Source: JAJVID01 sp050247435 (GTDB lineage Bacteria > Acidobacteriota > Blastocatellia > RBC074). From it: a stretch of 64,000 nt of DNA. Positions 37,437 through 45,742 of this stretch are shown piece after piece. The first letter of the stretch is position 1. Every line of letters begins with the position of its first letter. The translations under genes and the position numbers were made by a program. The notes under the pieces are model-generated. The model did no database searches, was not told the origin of the DNA, and saw only the letters and a list, made by a program, of their open reading frames with translations. The stretch covers positions 124,001-188,000 of the forward strand of contig JBFWUF010000004.1 of the NCBI GenBank assembly GCA_050247435.1, given 5' to 3'.

Positions 37437-38777
37437 ATGACGCAACATACGAATTCACGTCGCAATTTCATCAAGCTGACAGCCGCCGGCGCGGCGGGCG
37501 GCGCAATCACGTGGGATGCCGCGAGTTATGCCCGCGTCCTCGGCTCCAATGACCGCATCAGCGTCGGCGTCGTCGGTTTTTCCGAACGCGCAATGGAGGC
37601 GTTGATCCCGGCCTTCAACGCCATCTCGCCGTCGCAGAACTGCGAGATCGTCGCCGTCTCCGACATTTGGAACCGCCGCCGCGAAGAAGGCGCGGGCTTC
37701 ATCGGCAAGCTGACCGAAAAGCCGATTGCCAAAGCGCGCAACAACGACGAACTGTACGAGATGAAAAACGTGCAGGCAGTGATCATCGCCACCGCCGATC
37801 ACCAGCACGCGATGCACGGCGTCGAAGCCGTCCGCGCCGGGCGGGACGCCTACATTGAAAAACCGCTGGCCAATCAGATGGCCGACGCGCGCGCGATTCT
37901 GAAAGCCGTCAAGGAGACTGGGCGCGTCGTGCAGATCGGCACGCAACGCCGCAGTTCGCGCAGCACGCTGCGCGCCAAGGAGTATCTGCAATCAGGCGAA
38001 TTCGGTGAGATCACGATGGTCGAGATGTGCACCAACGCGAATCAGCCCGGACGCTGGCGCCGCAAACATCTGGTCGCGGCTTTGCGGCAGGAAGACACCG
38101 ACTGGAAGCGGTTCCTTTGCAATCGAACGAAGGACGATTTCGACGCGCATAAATATATCGAGTACCGGTTGTACTGGCCGTATTCGTCGGGCATTCCCGA
38201 TCAATGGATGGTTCATCAGATTGACGCGCTGCATTTCATCACCGGGCTTCAGCGTCCGCGCAGCGTCGTCGCGCAGGGCGGGATTTACAGTTGGCGCGAT
38301 GGCCGCATCAATCCCGACACGGTGACGGCGGTTTTCGATTACGGCCCGCTCACTGATCCGGCCAGGGGGTTTCAAGCGATCTATTCCAGCCGCATGAACA
38401 ATTCGACTGGCGGCAACCGCGATCTTTACTACTCGATCAACGGCGTGTTCAACGCCAGCGTCGGAGAGGTTTCGCCCGAAGGCGGGCTGACCGAGCGTTA
38501 TGCGAAGAACGGATACAAGCCAACGACGCTGACCAAAAGGACGCTCTCGATCGAGCGCGGCAGCACGGAACTGGCCGCGCCAAACACCAAAGGCGACGCC
38601 ACCGTCGTCGCGCATATGCGCAACTGGATCGAGTGCATCCGCAACCGCAAAGCGCCAGTCGCAGACATCGAGGCCGGCTACAACCATTCGGTCACGCTCT
38701 GTATGACGACCACCGCAATGCGCAGCGGCAAACGCGCGACGTTCGATGACGCGAAGCAGGAAGTAGTGATCGGGTAA
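37437..38777 (+). CDS. Tat-exported Gfo/Idh/MocA-family oxidoreductase
   Basis: A 446-residue protein with a twin-arginine signal (SRRNFIKLTAAGAAGGAIT). The NAD(P)-binding fold starts ISVGVVGFSERAM, and the catalytic-side EKPLANQMADA stands at about residue 140; VQIGTQRRSS follows. The C-terminal domain has WMVHQIDALHFITGL, matching the family's active-site helix. Secreted members with bound NAD act on extracellular glycosides, for example by C3 oxidation or glycosidic cleavage. ATG 37437 has AGGAG nine bases upstream, 28 bp after the transporter. It is the second oxidoreductase of this type in the locus and belongs to a different subgroup from the first. Confidence 0.9.
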   Translation: MTQHTNSRRNFIKLTAAGAAGGAITWDAASYARVLGSNDRISVGVVGFSERAMEALIPAFNAISPSQNCEIVAVSDIWNRRREEGAGFIGKLTEKPIAKARNNDELYEMKNVQAVIIATADHQHAMHGVEAVRAGRDAYIEKPLANQMADARAILKAVKETGRVVQIGTQRRSSRSTLRAKEYLQSGEFGEITMVEMCTNANQPGRWRRKHLVAALRQEDTDWKRFLCNRTKDDFDAHKYIEYRLYWPYSSGIPDQWMVHQIDALHFITGLQRPRSVVAQGGIYSWRDGRINPDTVTAVFDYGPLTDPARGFQAIYSSRMNNSTGGNRDLYYSINGVFNASVGEVSPEGGLTERYAKNGYKPTTLTKRTLSIERGSTELAAPNTKGDATVVAHMRNWIECIRNRKAPVADIEAGYNHSVTLCMTTTAMRSGKRATFDDAKQEVVIG

Positions 38778-38804
38778 AAACAAAATCAGCGCGCAAAAGT
38801 TTCA

Positions 38805-38891
38805 GACAGGATGGACAGGATTCTTCAGGATGAGGCAGAAGTGGCAGGCGCATTTCCCAAGCCAATCCTGAAATATCCTGTAAATCCTGTC
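38805..38891. repeat. word-repeat palindrome (GACAGGAT type)
   Basis: 27-nt arms (38805-38831 and 38865-38891) pair with about four mismatches. Each arm is made of three degenerate copies of a 9-nt word, GACAGGATG/GACAGGATT/CTTCAGGAT, and complements. From memory, similar CAGGAT word strings occur in unrelated bacteria; a search would be needed to confirm. Confidence 0.75.
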
Positions 38892-39005
38892 GAAAAATAG
38901 CGCCCCGATGTTGCGTGGTTCGATTAAGACTATTGCAGCGTCAGGAATGCCGACAGGCTTTCCGCCGCGCGCCTGATCGCCCGCGCCAGGCTCAGTTTTG
39001 CCACC

Positions 39006-39089
39006 TTATGGGCGAATCTGAATGTTCTTCAGCGCCACGTCAACCTGGCTGGCCGCCGCCTGCATGTCGAGATAGGCGTCTGGCGCCTC
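39006..39089 (-). pseudogene. possible remnant of a glycan-hydrolase C-terminus
   Basis: The minus strand encodes a short in-frame tail, EAPDAYLDMQ...VALKNIQIRP then a stop, preceded at once by another stop. The ending resembles the last strand of 3-keto-disaccharide hydrolases (DUF1080), which often neighbour sulfatases and Gfo/Idh genes. Only 27 codons remain, so this is speculative. The rest of the 38778-39230 spacer shows no gene. Confidence 0.2.
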
Positions 39090-39230
39090 TGTTCATGCCC
39101 TTTTTTCACCATATCTCATCCCCGTGCTCCCCATTTCCCCGTGGTTTTGTGGAACATTATTTTTCTTGAAATCTATACAACACGATTTTCGATCAAAGAG
39201 CGCGTCAATCTGACCTGCAAGGAGAGTGTT

Positions 39231-40718
39231 GTGAAAAAACAAACGGCAAGAGCTTCGATCGCAGTTTGTCTGTTTACCGCCGGGGCGCTGATCGGGAGCG
39301 CGGCGCTAATCGCATTTTCCCAAACCGCAAAAAAGCCAGTGCGCCAGCCGAACATTGTTTTCATTCTGGCTGACGATCTGGGCTATGGCGACCTCGGCAG
39401 TTACGGCCAGACGAAGATCAAAACGCCGCATCTGGACCGGCTGGCCGCCGAAGGTATGCGCTTCACACAGTTTTATGCCGGCTCGCCCGTTTGCGCGCCG
39501 TCGCGCGGCGTGTTGATGACTGGCAAGCACGGCGGCCATGCTTTCATCCGCGACAATCGCGAATGGAAACCCGAAGGTCAGTATCCAATTCCCTCGAGCG
39601 AAGTGACGATTGCCGAGTTGCTGAAGGCGCGCGGTTACGCGACCGGCGCGTTCGGCAAATGGGGACTGGGCTATCCGGGCAGCGAAGGCGATCCGAACAA
39701 ACAGGGCTTCGATCACTTCTTCGGCTACAACTGCCAGCGCGAGGCGCACAACTACTACCCGGATCACCTCTGGCGCAATCAGGAAAAGGTCATGCTCGAA
39801 GGCAATGATCGCGGATTGACCGGCAAGCATTACTCGCACGATCTGATTGAGGCCGAGGCTTTGAAATTCATCCGCGACAACCGCGACAAGCCGTTCTTCG
39901 CTTACGTGCCGTTCACGATTCCGCACTTGGCCTTGCAAGTCCCCGAAGATTCGCTGGCCGAATACGCCGGCAAATGGGATGATCCGCCGTACGACGGCAA
40001 GAACGGTTACTTGCCGCATCCGGCGCCGCGCGCGGCTTACGCGGCGATGGTCACGCGGATGGATCGCAGCGTCGGCCGGATTCTCGAACTCATCAGGCAG
40101 CTTGGTCTGGACCGCGACACGCTGGTGATCTTCACCAGTGACAACGGCGGCGCGTTCGGCGCGGTGACCAAAGAGTTCGATTTTCTGCCCGGCAGGATGG
40201 GTGGAACCGACTACGTCTTCTTCGGTTCCACCGGCAATTCGCGCGCGTTCAAAGGAAGCGTGTACGAAGGCGGCATCCGCACGCCGTTCATCGCGCGCTG
40301 GCCGGGTCGTGTCAAAGCAGGATCGGTGAGCCACTTGCCCGCCGTGTTTTACGACGTGATGCCGACGCTGGCCGAGATCGCCGGCGCGCAGGCTCCGAAA
40401 TGGGCCGACGGCGTCAGCTTACTGCCGTCGCTGACCGGCAAAGGCAAACAGCGCAAACACGAGTTTCTCTTCTGGGACTTCAACGGCTACGGCGGACAGC
40501 AGGCCGTGCGGCTTGGTGATTGGAAAGGAGTGCTGCGGAACCTGCGCCGAGGGAACACGAAGATCGAACTTTACAACCTGGCGACGGATGCTGGCGAACA
40601 ACACGACCTGGCCGCGAAACATCCCGGCATCGTGCGGCGCGTGGCCGCGATTATGCGGCGTGAACATACGCCCTCTGAGATTTTCCCGATCAAAGTTCTC
40701 GACAATCCCACTCGCTAA
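39231..40718 (+). CDS. secreted sulfatase (type I)
   Basis: A 495-residue arylsulfatase-family protein with signal peptide (residues 1-31). Metal-binding Asp pair in FILADDLGYGD (residues 48-49); formylglycine motif Cys88-Ala-Pro90-Ser91-Arg92; then FGKWGLG, HYSHDL and FTSDNGG. PFTIPHLALQVPEDSL and GRVKAGSVSH are typical of the polysaccharide-degrading S1 group. I chose GTG 39231 because AGGAG lies six bases upstream and the signal peptide begins there; the frame runs 30 codons further up. The second sulfatase follows 14 bp downstream. The likely substrate is a sulfated polysaccharide fragment taken up through this locus. Confidence 0.93.
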   Translation: MKKQTARASIAVCLFTAGALIGSAALIAFSQTAKKPVRQPNIVFILADDLGYGDLGSYGQTKIKTPHLDRLAAEGMRFTQFYAGSPVCAPSRGVLMTGKHGGHAFIRDNREWKPEGQYPIPSSEVTIAELLKARGYATGAFGKWGLGYPGSEGDPNKQGFDHFFGYNCQREAHNYYPDHLWRNQEKVMLEGNDRGLTGKHYSHDLIEAEALKFIRDNRDKPFFAYVPFTIPHLALQVPEDSLAEYAGKWDDPPYDGKNGYLPHPAPRAAYAAMVTRMDRSVGRILELIRQLGLDRDTLVIFTSDNGGAFGAVTKEFDFLPGRMGGTDYVFFGSTGNSRAFKGSVYEGGIRTPFIARWPGRVKAGSVSHLPAVFYDVMPTLAEIAGAQAPKWADGVSLLPSLTGKGKQRKHEFLFWDFNGYGGQQAVRLGDWKGVLRNLRRGNTKIELYNLATDAGEQHDLAAKHPGIVRRVAAIMRREHTPSEIFPIKVLDNPTR

Positions 40719-40732
40719 AACAGACGACCAAT

Positions 40733-42328
40733 ATGAAAAACCTATTCTTTTTCGCTTTGATGACGATGATGTTGACGCTGGCTCCGGCCTATGCGCAAAC
40801 GCGGCCCAACATCGTTTTGATTTACACGGACGATCTGGGTTACGGCGACGTTTCGTGCTACGGCGCGACGGCCTTGAGGACACCCAATATTGACCGGCTG
40901 GCGAAAGAAGGGCTGCGCTTCACCGATGGTCATTCGGCGGCGGCGACCTGCACGCCTTCGCGCTATGCGATGCTCACTGGCGAATATGCGTGGCGCAAGA
41001 AGGGGACAGGCGTCCTGCCCGGCAACGCGGCGCTGATCATCGAGCCGGGGCGAATGACCTTGCCCGCGTTGTTGCAAAAAGCCGGTTATGTGACCGGCGT
41101 CGTGGGCAAGTGGCATCTGGGGCTTGGGCCGCAGGGCGGGCCGGATTGGAACGCCGAGATCAAGCCGAGTCCGAATGAAATCGGCTTCGATTATTCATTC
41201 ATTATGGCCGCCACCGGCGACCGCGTGCCGACCGTCTACGTCGAGAATCGCCGTGTCGTCGGCCTCGATCCTAGCGATCCGATCAGTGTTGATTACGGCA
41301 AAAAGATCGGCGAATGGCCGACCGGCAAGGAGAATCCGAACCTGTTGAAGACCCATCCGAGCCACGGCCACGACATGACCATCGTCAACGGGATCAGCCG
41401 TATCGGTTGGATGACCGGAGGACGGGCCGCGCTGTGGAAGGACGAAGACATGGCTGATGTCTTCTCCGGCAAGGCCGTGGCGTTCATCGAACAACACAAG
41501 CGCGAGCCGTTCTTTCTCTATTTCGCCACGCACGACCCGCACGTTCCGCGCGTTCCGCATCCGCGCTTCGCGGGAAAGACCACGTTGGGACCGCGCGGCG
41601 ACGCGATCATTCAAGCCGATTGGCAGGTGGGCCAAGTCCTCGCCGCGCTCGACCGATTGAAGCTCACGAACAACACGATCGTCATCTTCACGTCGGACAA
41701 CGGCCCAGTTGTTGATGACGGTTACAAGGATGAAGCGGTCGCGCGTCTGGGCAATCATCGTCCCGCCGGGCCGCTGCGCGGCGGCAAATACAGTAACTTT
41801 GAAGGCGGTACTCGCGTGCCCTTCATCGTGCGTTGGCCGGGAAGAATCAAACGCGGCGTGTCTGACGCCCTCGTTTCACAGATTGACTTGCTCACCTCTT
41901 TCGCTTCGTTCACCGGGCAGAAGTTGGGGGATGCCGACGCGCCGGACAGCTTCGATACGCTGGCCGCCCTGCTCGGCAAGTCCAAAACCGGACGACGGCT
42001 TCTGGTTGAACAGGCGCGCTCTCTCTCGCTGCGGCAGGGGAAATTGAAATATATCGAGCCGAACAGCGGCCCGAAAGTGTCGGCCAACACCAATACTGAA
42101 CTTGGCTCCGATCCGGCGGGTCAGCTTTACGACCTCTCACGCGATCTCGGCGAAAAGGAAAATGTCGCCGCGCGGCAACCAGATAAAGTGAAAGAAATGG
42201 CCTCGCTGCTCGATCAGATCAAACAGGCAAACAGGCAGGCAAACAGGCAGGCAAACAGGCAGGCAAGCGAGCAGGCAGGCGGGCAGGAGCGGATAATTAG
42301 GAAGCCTCCCACCCGTCAAAATCCGTGA
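40733..42328 (+). CDS. secreted sulfatase (type I) with repeat-derived C-terminal tail
   Basis: A 531-residue sulfatase: signal peptide (1-21), YTDDLGYGD (Asp33, Asp34), formylglycine motif Cys73-Thr-Pro75-Ser76-Arg77, VGKWHLG, HGHDMTIV, ATHDPHVPRVPH, FTSDNGP. The family core ends near residue 490. The tail (about 497-518) is QANR repeated three times and then Gln/Gly/Ala-rich, encoded by a 12-bp tandem repeat at 42221-42286, so it was probably acquired by repeat growth over the original stop. Upstream of the ATG no strong ribosome site is seen. Together with the preceding sulfatase it suggests attack on differently placed sulfate esters. Confidence 0.92.
   Translation: MKNLFFFALMTMMLTLAPAYAQTRPNIVLIYTDDLGYGDVSCYGATALRTPNIDRLAKEGLRFTDGHSAAATCTPSRYAMLTGEYAWRKKGTGVLPGNAALIIEPGRMTLPALLQKAGYVTGVVGKWHLGLGPQGGPDWNAEIKPSPNEIGFDYSFIMAATGDRVPTVYVENRRVVGLDPSDPISVDYGKKIGEWPTGKENPNLLKTHPSHGHDMTIVNGISRIGWMTGGRAALWKDEDMADVFSGKAVAFIEQHKREPFFLYFATHDPHVPRVPHPRFAGKTTLGPRGDAIIQADWQVGQVLAALDRLKLTNNTIVIFTSDNGPVVDDGYKDEAVARLGNHRPAGPLRGGKYSNFEGGTRVPFIVRWPGRIKRGVSDALVSQIDLLTSFASFTGQKLGDADAPDSFDTLAALLGKSKTGRRLLVEQARSLSLRQGKLKYIEPNSGPKVSANTNTELGSDPAGQLYDLSRDLGEKENVAARQPDKVKEMASLLDQIKQANRQANRQANRQASEQAGGQERIIRKPPTRQNP
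42221..42286 (+). repeat. 12-bp tandem repeat (AAACAGGCAGGC) at sulfatase 3' end
   Basis: AAACAGGC, then AAACAGGCAGGC three times, then degenerate GCAGGC units. It lies inside the coding frame and, being a multiple of 3, gives the QANR repeats. It resembles one half of the word-repeat palindromes found elsewhere here. Confidence 0.85.
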
Positions 42329-42461
42329 CGATCCGCGAAGACAAAACGTCTATTGTTCAGCGCAGGATTTTTCAGCGGGCGTCATCTCTTGATCCCGCCA
42401 TTCCCAAATCCCTCCGTTCGGCCTCCGGTCGAGAGGAGAAGTTTAACAAGGAGAAATTTCC

Positions 42462-42836
42462 ATGAAGAGAATCGTATTTCTCTCCGTCTGTTTCGTGCTT
42501 GCCACCTTGACGCTGGCCTGGGCGGCGGACTTGAACGGCAAGTGGATCGCACAGGTTCCCGGACGTGGCGGTCAAACCCGGGAGACAACCTTCAACTTCA
42601 AGGCCGAAGGGGACAAGCTGACAGGAACCGTGTCGGGACGGCAGGGCGACAATCCGATCACCGATGGAAAGATCGCCGGAGACGACATCTCCTTCACCGT
42701 GACGGCCAGTTTTGGCGGCAACGAGGTCAAGCTCCTCTACAAAGGGAAAGTCGCCGGGGACGAGATCAAGTTCACCCGCACAAGAGAGGGAGGAAGCCAG
42801 CCGCCGCAAGAATTCACGGCGAAGAGAGCGCAGTGA
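42462..42836 (+). CDS. small secreted beta-rich protein, unknown function
   Basis: A 124-residue protein with signal peptide (1-22, ending AWAAD). The mature part, DLNGKWIAQVPGRGG...FNFKAEGDKLTGTVSG...DGKIAGDDISFTV...YKGKVAGDEIKFTR, is a set of short strands in a repeating xGxKxxGdxIsFT pattern, like small lipocalin- or beta-barrel-like proteins common in Acidobacteriota and Planctomycetes. Function is not known. ATG 42462 has AAGGAG eight bases upstream. It closes the sulfatase run and may share its transcript, though a 133-bp gap intervenes. Confidence 0.75.
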   Translation: MKRIVFLSVCFVLATLTLAWAADLNGKWIAQVPGRGGQTRETTFNFKAEGDKLTGTVSGRQGDNPITDGKIAGDDISFTVTASFGGNEVKLLYKGKVAGDEIKFTRTREGGSQPPQEFTAKRAQ

Positions 42837-42958
42837 TGCGCCGAGGTTGACGCGCAAAAAGTTACGAGTCGCGTGGACTTCACTCACCGCCGGACGCGCG
42901 GAGAACGAACTCCATGCGGCTCGTAACATTCCTTTTCTGGAAGCCGACCTTTGCCTTA

Positions 42959-43708
42959 TCAAAACAGGTCATCGAAAGTCTCAATCGCGAGATAAGAATT
43001 CGCGTTTGGTTGTGATTGGTTGCCGGGCCTAAGAGATAAAGCTGTCCGCATCCCGGCATCCTCTGCCGCATCAAGCTCCTTCGTCACGTCTGAAACGAAA
43101 ACCACCTCGGCTGGCGGCAATTGCAAGTTCTCGGCGATTCGCCGATAACTTCCGGACTCAATCTTGGCTCCGATGTTGGTATCGAAATAGCCGCTGATAA
43201 ATTCGGTGAGGTCGCCAGCGGTGGTGTGAGCGAACAACAATTTCTGCGCGAGCGCGCTGCCCGAAGAATAGATGTAGATCAACTTCCCCTGCTTGCGCCA
43301 TCGCTCGAACGCAGGCCGGACGTCGGCGAAAACCTGCCCCTTCAAGGCGCCAAGACGGTAGCCTTCTTCCCAGATTTTGCCCTGAAGCGATTTCAGAGGC
43401 GTTGATTTCCGATCACGATCCATCAACCACAAAATATAGCTCTCGGCGGATTCGATCAGGGCGTCTGAGGAATCAGCTTTGATTCCGGGCGGATCGAGTC
43501 CCCGGCTGAGGTCATCTGACTGCTCCCGGCGCAGGGCGGAAAGATCGGCTTGAATGTCTTCCGAGTTGAATCGCCGCTTGAGATAGGCTCCGGCTCGTTC
43601 CCGCGCGTACGGGAAGAGAATCTGGTGAACGAAAGCGATGGGCGTCGTCGTTCCCTCAATATCCAGCAAAATCGCCTTGATCGGCGTGGCGTTCAGTGTT
43701 CGGATCAT
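42959..43708 (-). CDS. mtnC: acireductone synthase (enolase-phosphatase E1)
   Basis: A 249-residue HAD-family enzyme of the methionine salvage pathway. It enolises and dephosphorylates 2,3-diketo-5-methylthiopentyl-1-phosphate to acireductone. HAD motif I is Asp16-Ile-Glu18 in LLDIEGTTTPI; motif II is YIYSSGSALAQ; VVFVSDVTKELDAAEDAGM carries the acidic motif IV; the C-terminal RPGNQ is family-typical. ATG 43708 overlaps the mtnD stop (ATGA at 43708-43705), so translation is coupled; upstream extensions are mtnD read in another frame. It is the last gene of the mtnB-mtnD-mtnC operon. Confidence 0.94.
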   Translation of the reverse strand: MIRTLNATPIKAILLDIEGTTTPIAFVHQILFPYARERAGAYLKRRFNSEDIQADLSALRREQSDDLSRGLDPPGIKADSSDALIESAESYILWLMDRDRKSTPLKSLQGKIWEEGYRLGALKGQVFADVRPAFERWRKQGKLIYIYSSGSALAQKLLFAHTTAGDLTEFISGYFDTNIGAKIESGSYRRIAENLQLPPAEVVFVSDVTKELDAAEDAGMRTALSLRPGNQSQPNANSYLAIETFDDLF

Positions 43709-44274
43709 TGGGCGGAGATGGTTTGCAACGGGATGTGCGAAGCGCCCAGGCAAATGGGTTGATAGTCGCCGTCAATTCCGCTTTCCGTGTAGCGAGGCGT
43801 CCAGCCGGCCGGGTCCTGGAACAATCGGATCGCCCTGATGCGCCGGTCGGCGCAGAGATTGAACCAGTGCCAGGTATCGCGCGGCACACGAATCAAATCT
43901 CCGGCTTCCACCTCCACGGCAACCACCGATCCATCTTTGGGCCTGATGTGAAAGATTCCCCGGCCTTCGATGATGAATCGGACTTCGTCTTCATCGTGCG
44001 TGTGTTCGCGGTTGAACCTGGCGAGCATCGCGTCCAATCCGGGAGTTTGCGGAGTTACGTCTATCACGTCGGCAGTGACGTAACCGCCCCGCTCTTTCAG
44101 TTTGTTGATCTCGTCGTCGTAAGCGGCGAGGATTTCCTCGGCGGGAGCGCCTGCGGCGACCGGATGCTCCGGCTCCCACCGCTCGTAATCAATCCCGATC
44201 CCGGAGAGATATGAAATAATCGCTTCGGAGCCGGCGATGGTGCGGTTTTCGTCTGGAATATTCACTATGGCCAT
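43705..44274 (-). CDS. mtnD: acireductone dioxygenase
   Basis: A 189-residue cupin enzyme that splits acireductone with O2. With Fe2+ it gives formate and the ketoacid precursor of methionine; with Ni2+ it gives a dead-end product with CO. Metal ligands are His91, His93 and Glu97 in EHTHDEDEVRF plus His136 in DTWHWFN, all present. ATG 44274 has AGGAGG eight bases upstream. It is 20 bp after mtnB and overlaps mtnC by four bases, giving a compact three-gene operon on the minus strand. It is slightly longer at the C-terminus than many homologues. Confidence 0.95.
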   Translation of the reverse strand: MAIVNIPDENRTIAGSEAIISYLSGIGIDYERWEPEHPVAAGAPAEEILAAYDDEINKLKERGGYVTADVIDVTPQTPGLDAMLARFNREHTHDEDEVRFIIEGRGIFHIRPKDGSVVAVEVEAGDLIRVPRDTWHWFNLCADRRIRAIRLFQDPAGWTPRYTESGIDGDYQPICLGASHIPLQTISAQ

Positions 44275-44294
44275 GCTGTTTGCCTCCTATTTCA

Positions 44295-44981
44295 TCACGG
44301 GCCGCCAGCCTTCGATCTCGCGGCGGGATGAGCGCGGCCTATCACCTCAAAGAGGAATTCGAAGATCTCCACATGGCGCTTCGCCTCGCTCAAGCTCTCT
44401 CCCCACGTGTACAGTCCATGCCGCCTCAGGATGAATCCGTGAGCTTGAGGATTCTCTTTCAACGTCTTTTCAACCGCTTCGGCCAATTCGGGCATATTCT
44501 GGGAATTTTCGATAATCGGCGTCCACTCGCGATGCTCGTGCGTGCGAACTCCGGCCAGCCCTTTCAGCATCTCGTAACCTTCGATCATCAACCCGCCGTC
44601 GCTGGCGAAAGCATCTGAAAGAATGCTGCTCCAGACTGAATGCGTATGGAGCGTCGCTTTCGCGCCACGTGCGCGAACGACTGTCAAATGCAGCGAGGTC
44701 TCGTCCGATGATCTTCCGGCGCCCGCGATGACTTCCCCGCGCTCATTGATCTGCAGGATTTGGGCCGGAGAGAGATTGCCTTTGTCCGCTCCGCTCGGAG
44801 TGATCGCCAGGCGCAGGGGATTTCGATTGATCACCGCGCTGAAATTGCCGCTCGTCCCCAGAACCCAGCCGCGGCGGTAAAAGCTCACGCCGATTTCAGC
44901 CATCGCCTCCGAAACCCCCGTGAAGGAGAGTTCAGTGGCTTGACGCGCTGGGGAAATTTCTTCGATCAGATCGCTCATCAT
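44295..44981 (-). CDS. mtnB: methylthioribulose-1-phosphate dehydratase
   Basis: A 228-residue class II aldolase-fold enzyme that dehydrates 5-methylthioribulose-1-phosphate. Features are GTSGNFSAVI, ITPSGADKGNL, the Glu in SSDETSLH, Zn-binding His112 and His114 (LHTHSVWSS), and a third His in LRRHGLYTWG. It is first in the mtnB-mtnD-mtnC operon. The isomerase and kinase of the pathway (mtnA, mtnK) are not in this window. No strong ribosome site precedes ATG 44981; the second ATG (44978) is equally possible. I looked for a SAM riboswitch upstream and did not recognise one. Confidence 0.92.
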   Translation of the reverse strand: MMSDLIEEISPARQATELSFTGVSEAMAEIGVSFYRRGWVLGTSGNFSAVINRNPLRLAITPSGADKGNLSPAQILQINERGEVIAGAGRSSDETSLHLTVVRARGAKATLHTHSVWSSILSDAFASDGGLMIEGYEMLKGLAGVRTHEHREWTPIIENSQNMPELAEAVEKTLKENPQAHGFILRRHGLYTWGESLSEAKRHVEIFEFLFEVIGRAHPAARSKAGGP

Positions 44982-45742
44982 TTGGTTTGGCGGCTCGGTT
45001 TTCAGTCAGATCGTAACTGCTCAGTCTGGGAAATCGCATCGGGATTCTAAATCGAAACAGACGACATTGGTACAGCAGGCGGCGCGATTTCTCCGTCAAG
45101 CAACCGAATCGCCGGATACGGCAACAAAGAGGCGCGAAAAATCCTCGCAGAGGCTCGCGCAAACGCCTGATCGGACAGGCGAAAGTCCCGGAAAGCTTTG
45201 AAGACAAATTATCTTGCCGCGTTGGGTTGGTTATGTTACCCTCCGCGTCGCTTAGGGCGCGCCTCACTGTTGTAGCACAGGCGCTCTAACTCAATCATCC
45301 GCACCCCCGTTTTGCGGATTTGAAAATGTCGAGCTTGTCCGCACGCCCCGCAACAAGGCTGTTACTTAATCCACGACCTCACTGGCCGTGCTGTGAAACC
45401 AGCGACCCGCGGCATATTCAAGCGCCTGAAATCCAGCGATATTTTGAATTGTCGGCGGTTGTGGATGTGATTTTTTGTTGCCCTCAAATCCGCGTCGGAG
45501 CGCGACGTTGAACGCGACATCTGAATCGAACGCTTCGGCATTGAATACACTCACTGAAAAGGCTGGAGCCTGATCGTGCGGCGTTCTCAAGGAAGTTCAC
45601 TCACGATTAGCCGATTCAACACGACATCTTTTACTTCTGCGACTCACTATTTCAAGGTCACTCGATTTTTAATCCGCGGGGCGGCGTTTTCGACCCACTT
45701 CGGATTGCCGCCCCAGACGATTGCCAATGGGGAGATACTATT
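44982..45742. other. 761-bp intergenic region between divergent mtnB and the PKD protein
   Basis: No convincing gene. It should hold the mtnB promoter (minus) and the promoter and leader of the 45743 gene (plus). Near the right end GGGGCGGC (45678-45685) and GCCGCCCC (45707-45714) form an 8-bp stem with a 21-nt loop, ending 14 bases before the GGGGAG ribosome site, and AATCCG/CGGATT offers an alternative pairing. This could be a leader control hairpin. Confidence 0.4.

Noticed and set aside
38915..39169. 84-codon plus-strand frame before the sulfatase
   Set aside because: Arg/Pro/Ser-rich low-information sequence without ribosome site or family; the region looks like gene debris.
44982..45270. 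SAM riboswitch upstream of mtnB
   Set aside because: I looked for the conserved SAM-I and SAM-II core motifs on the minus strand and did not find them. A covariance-model search would settle it.
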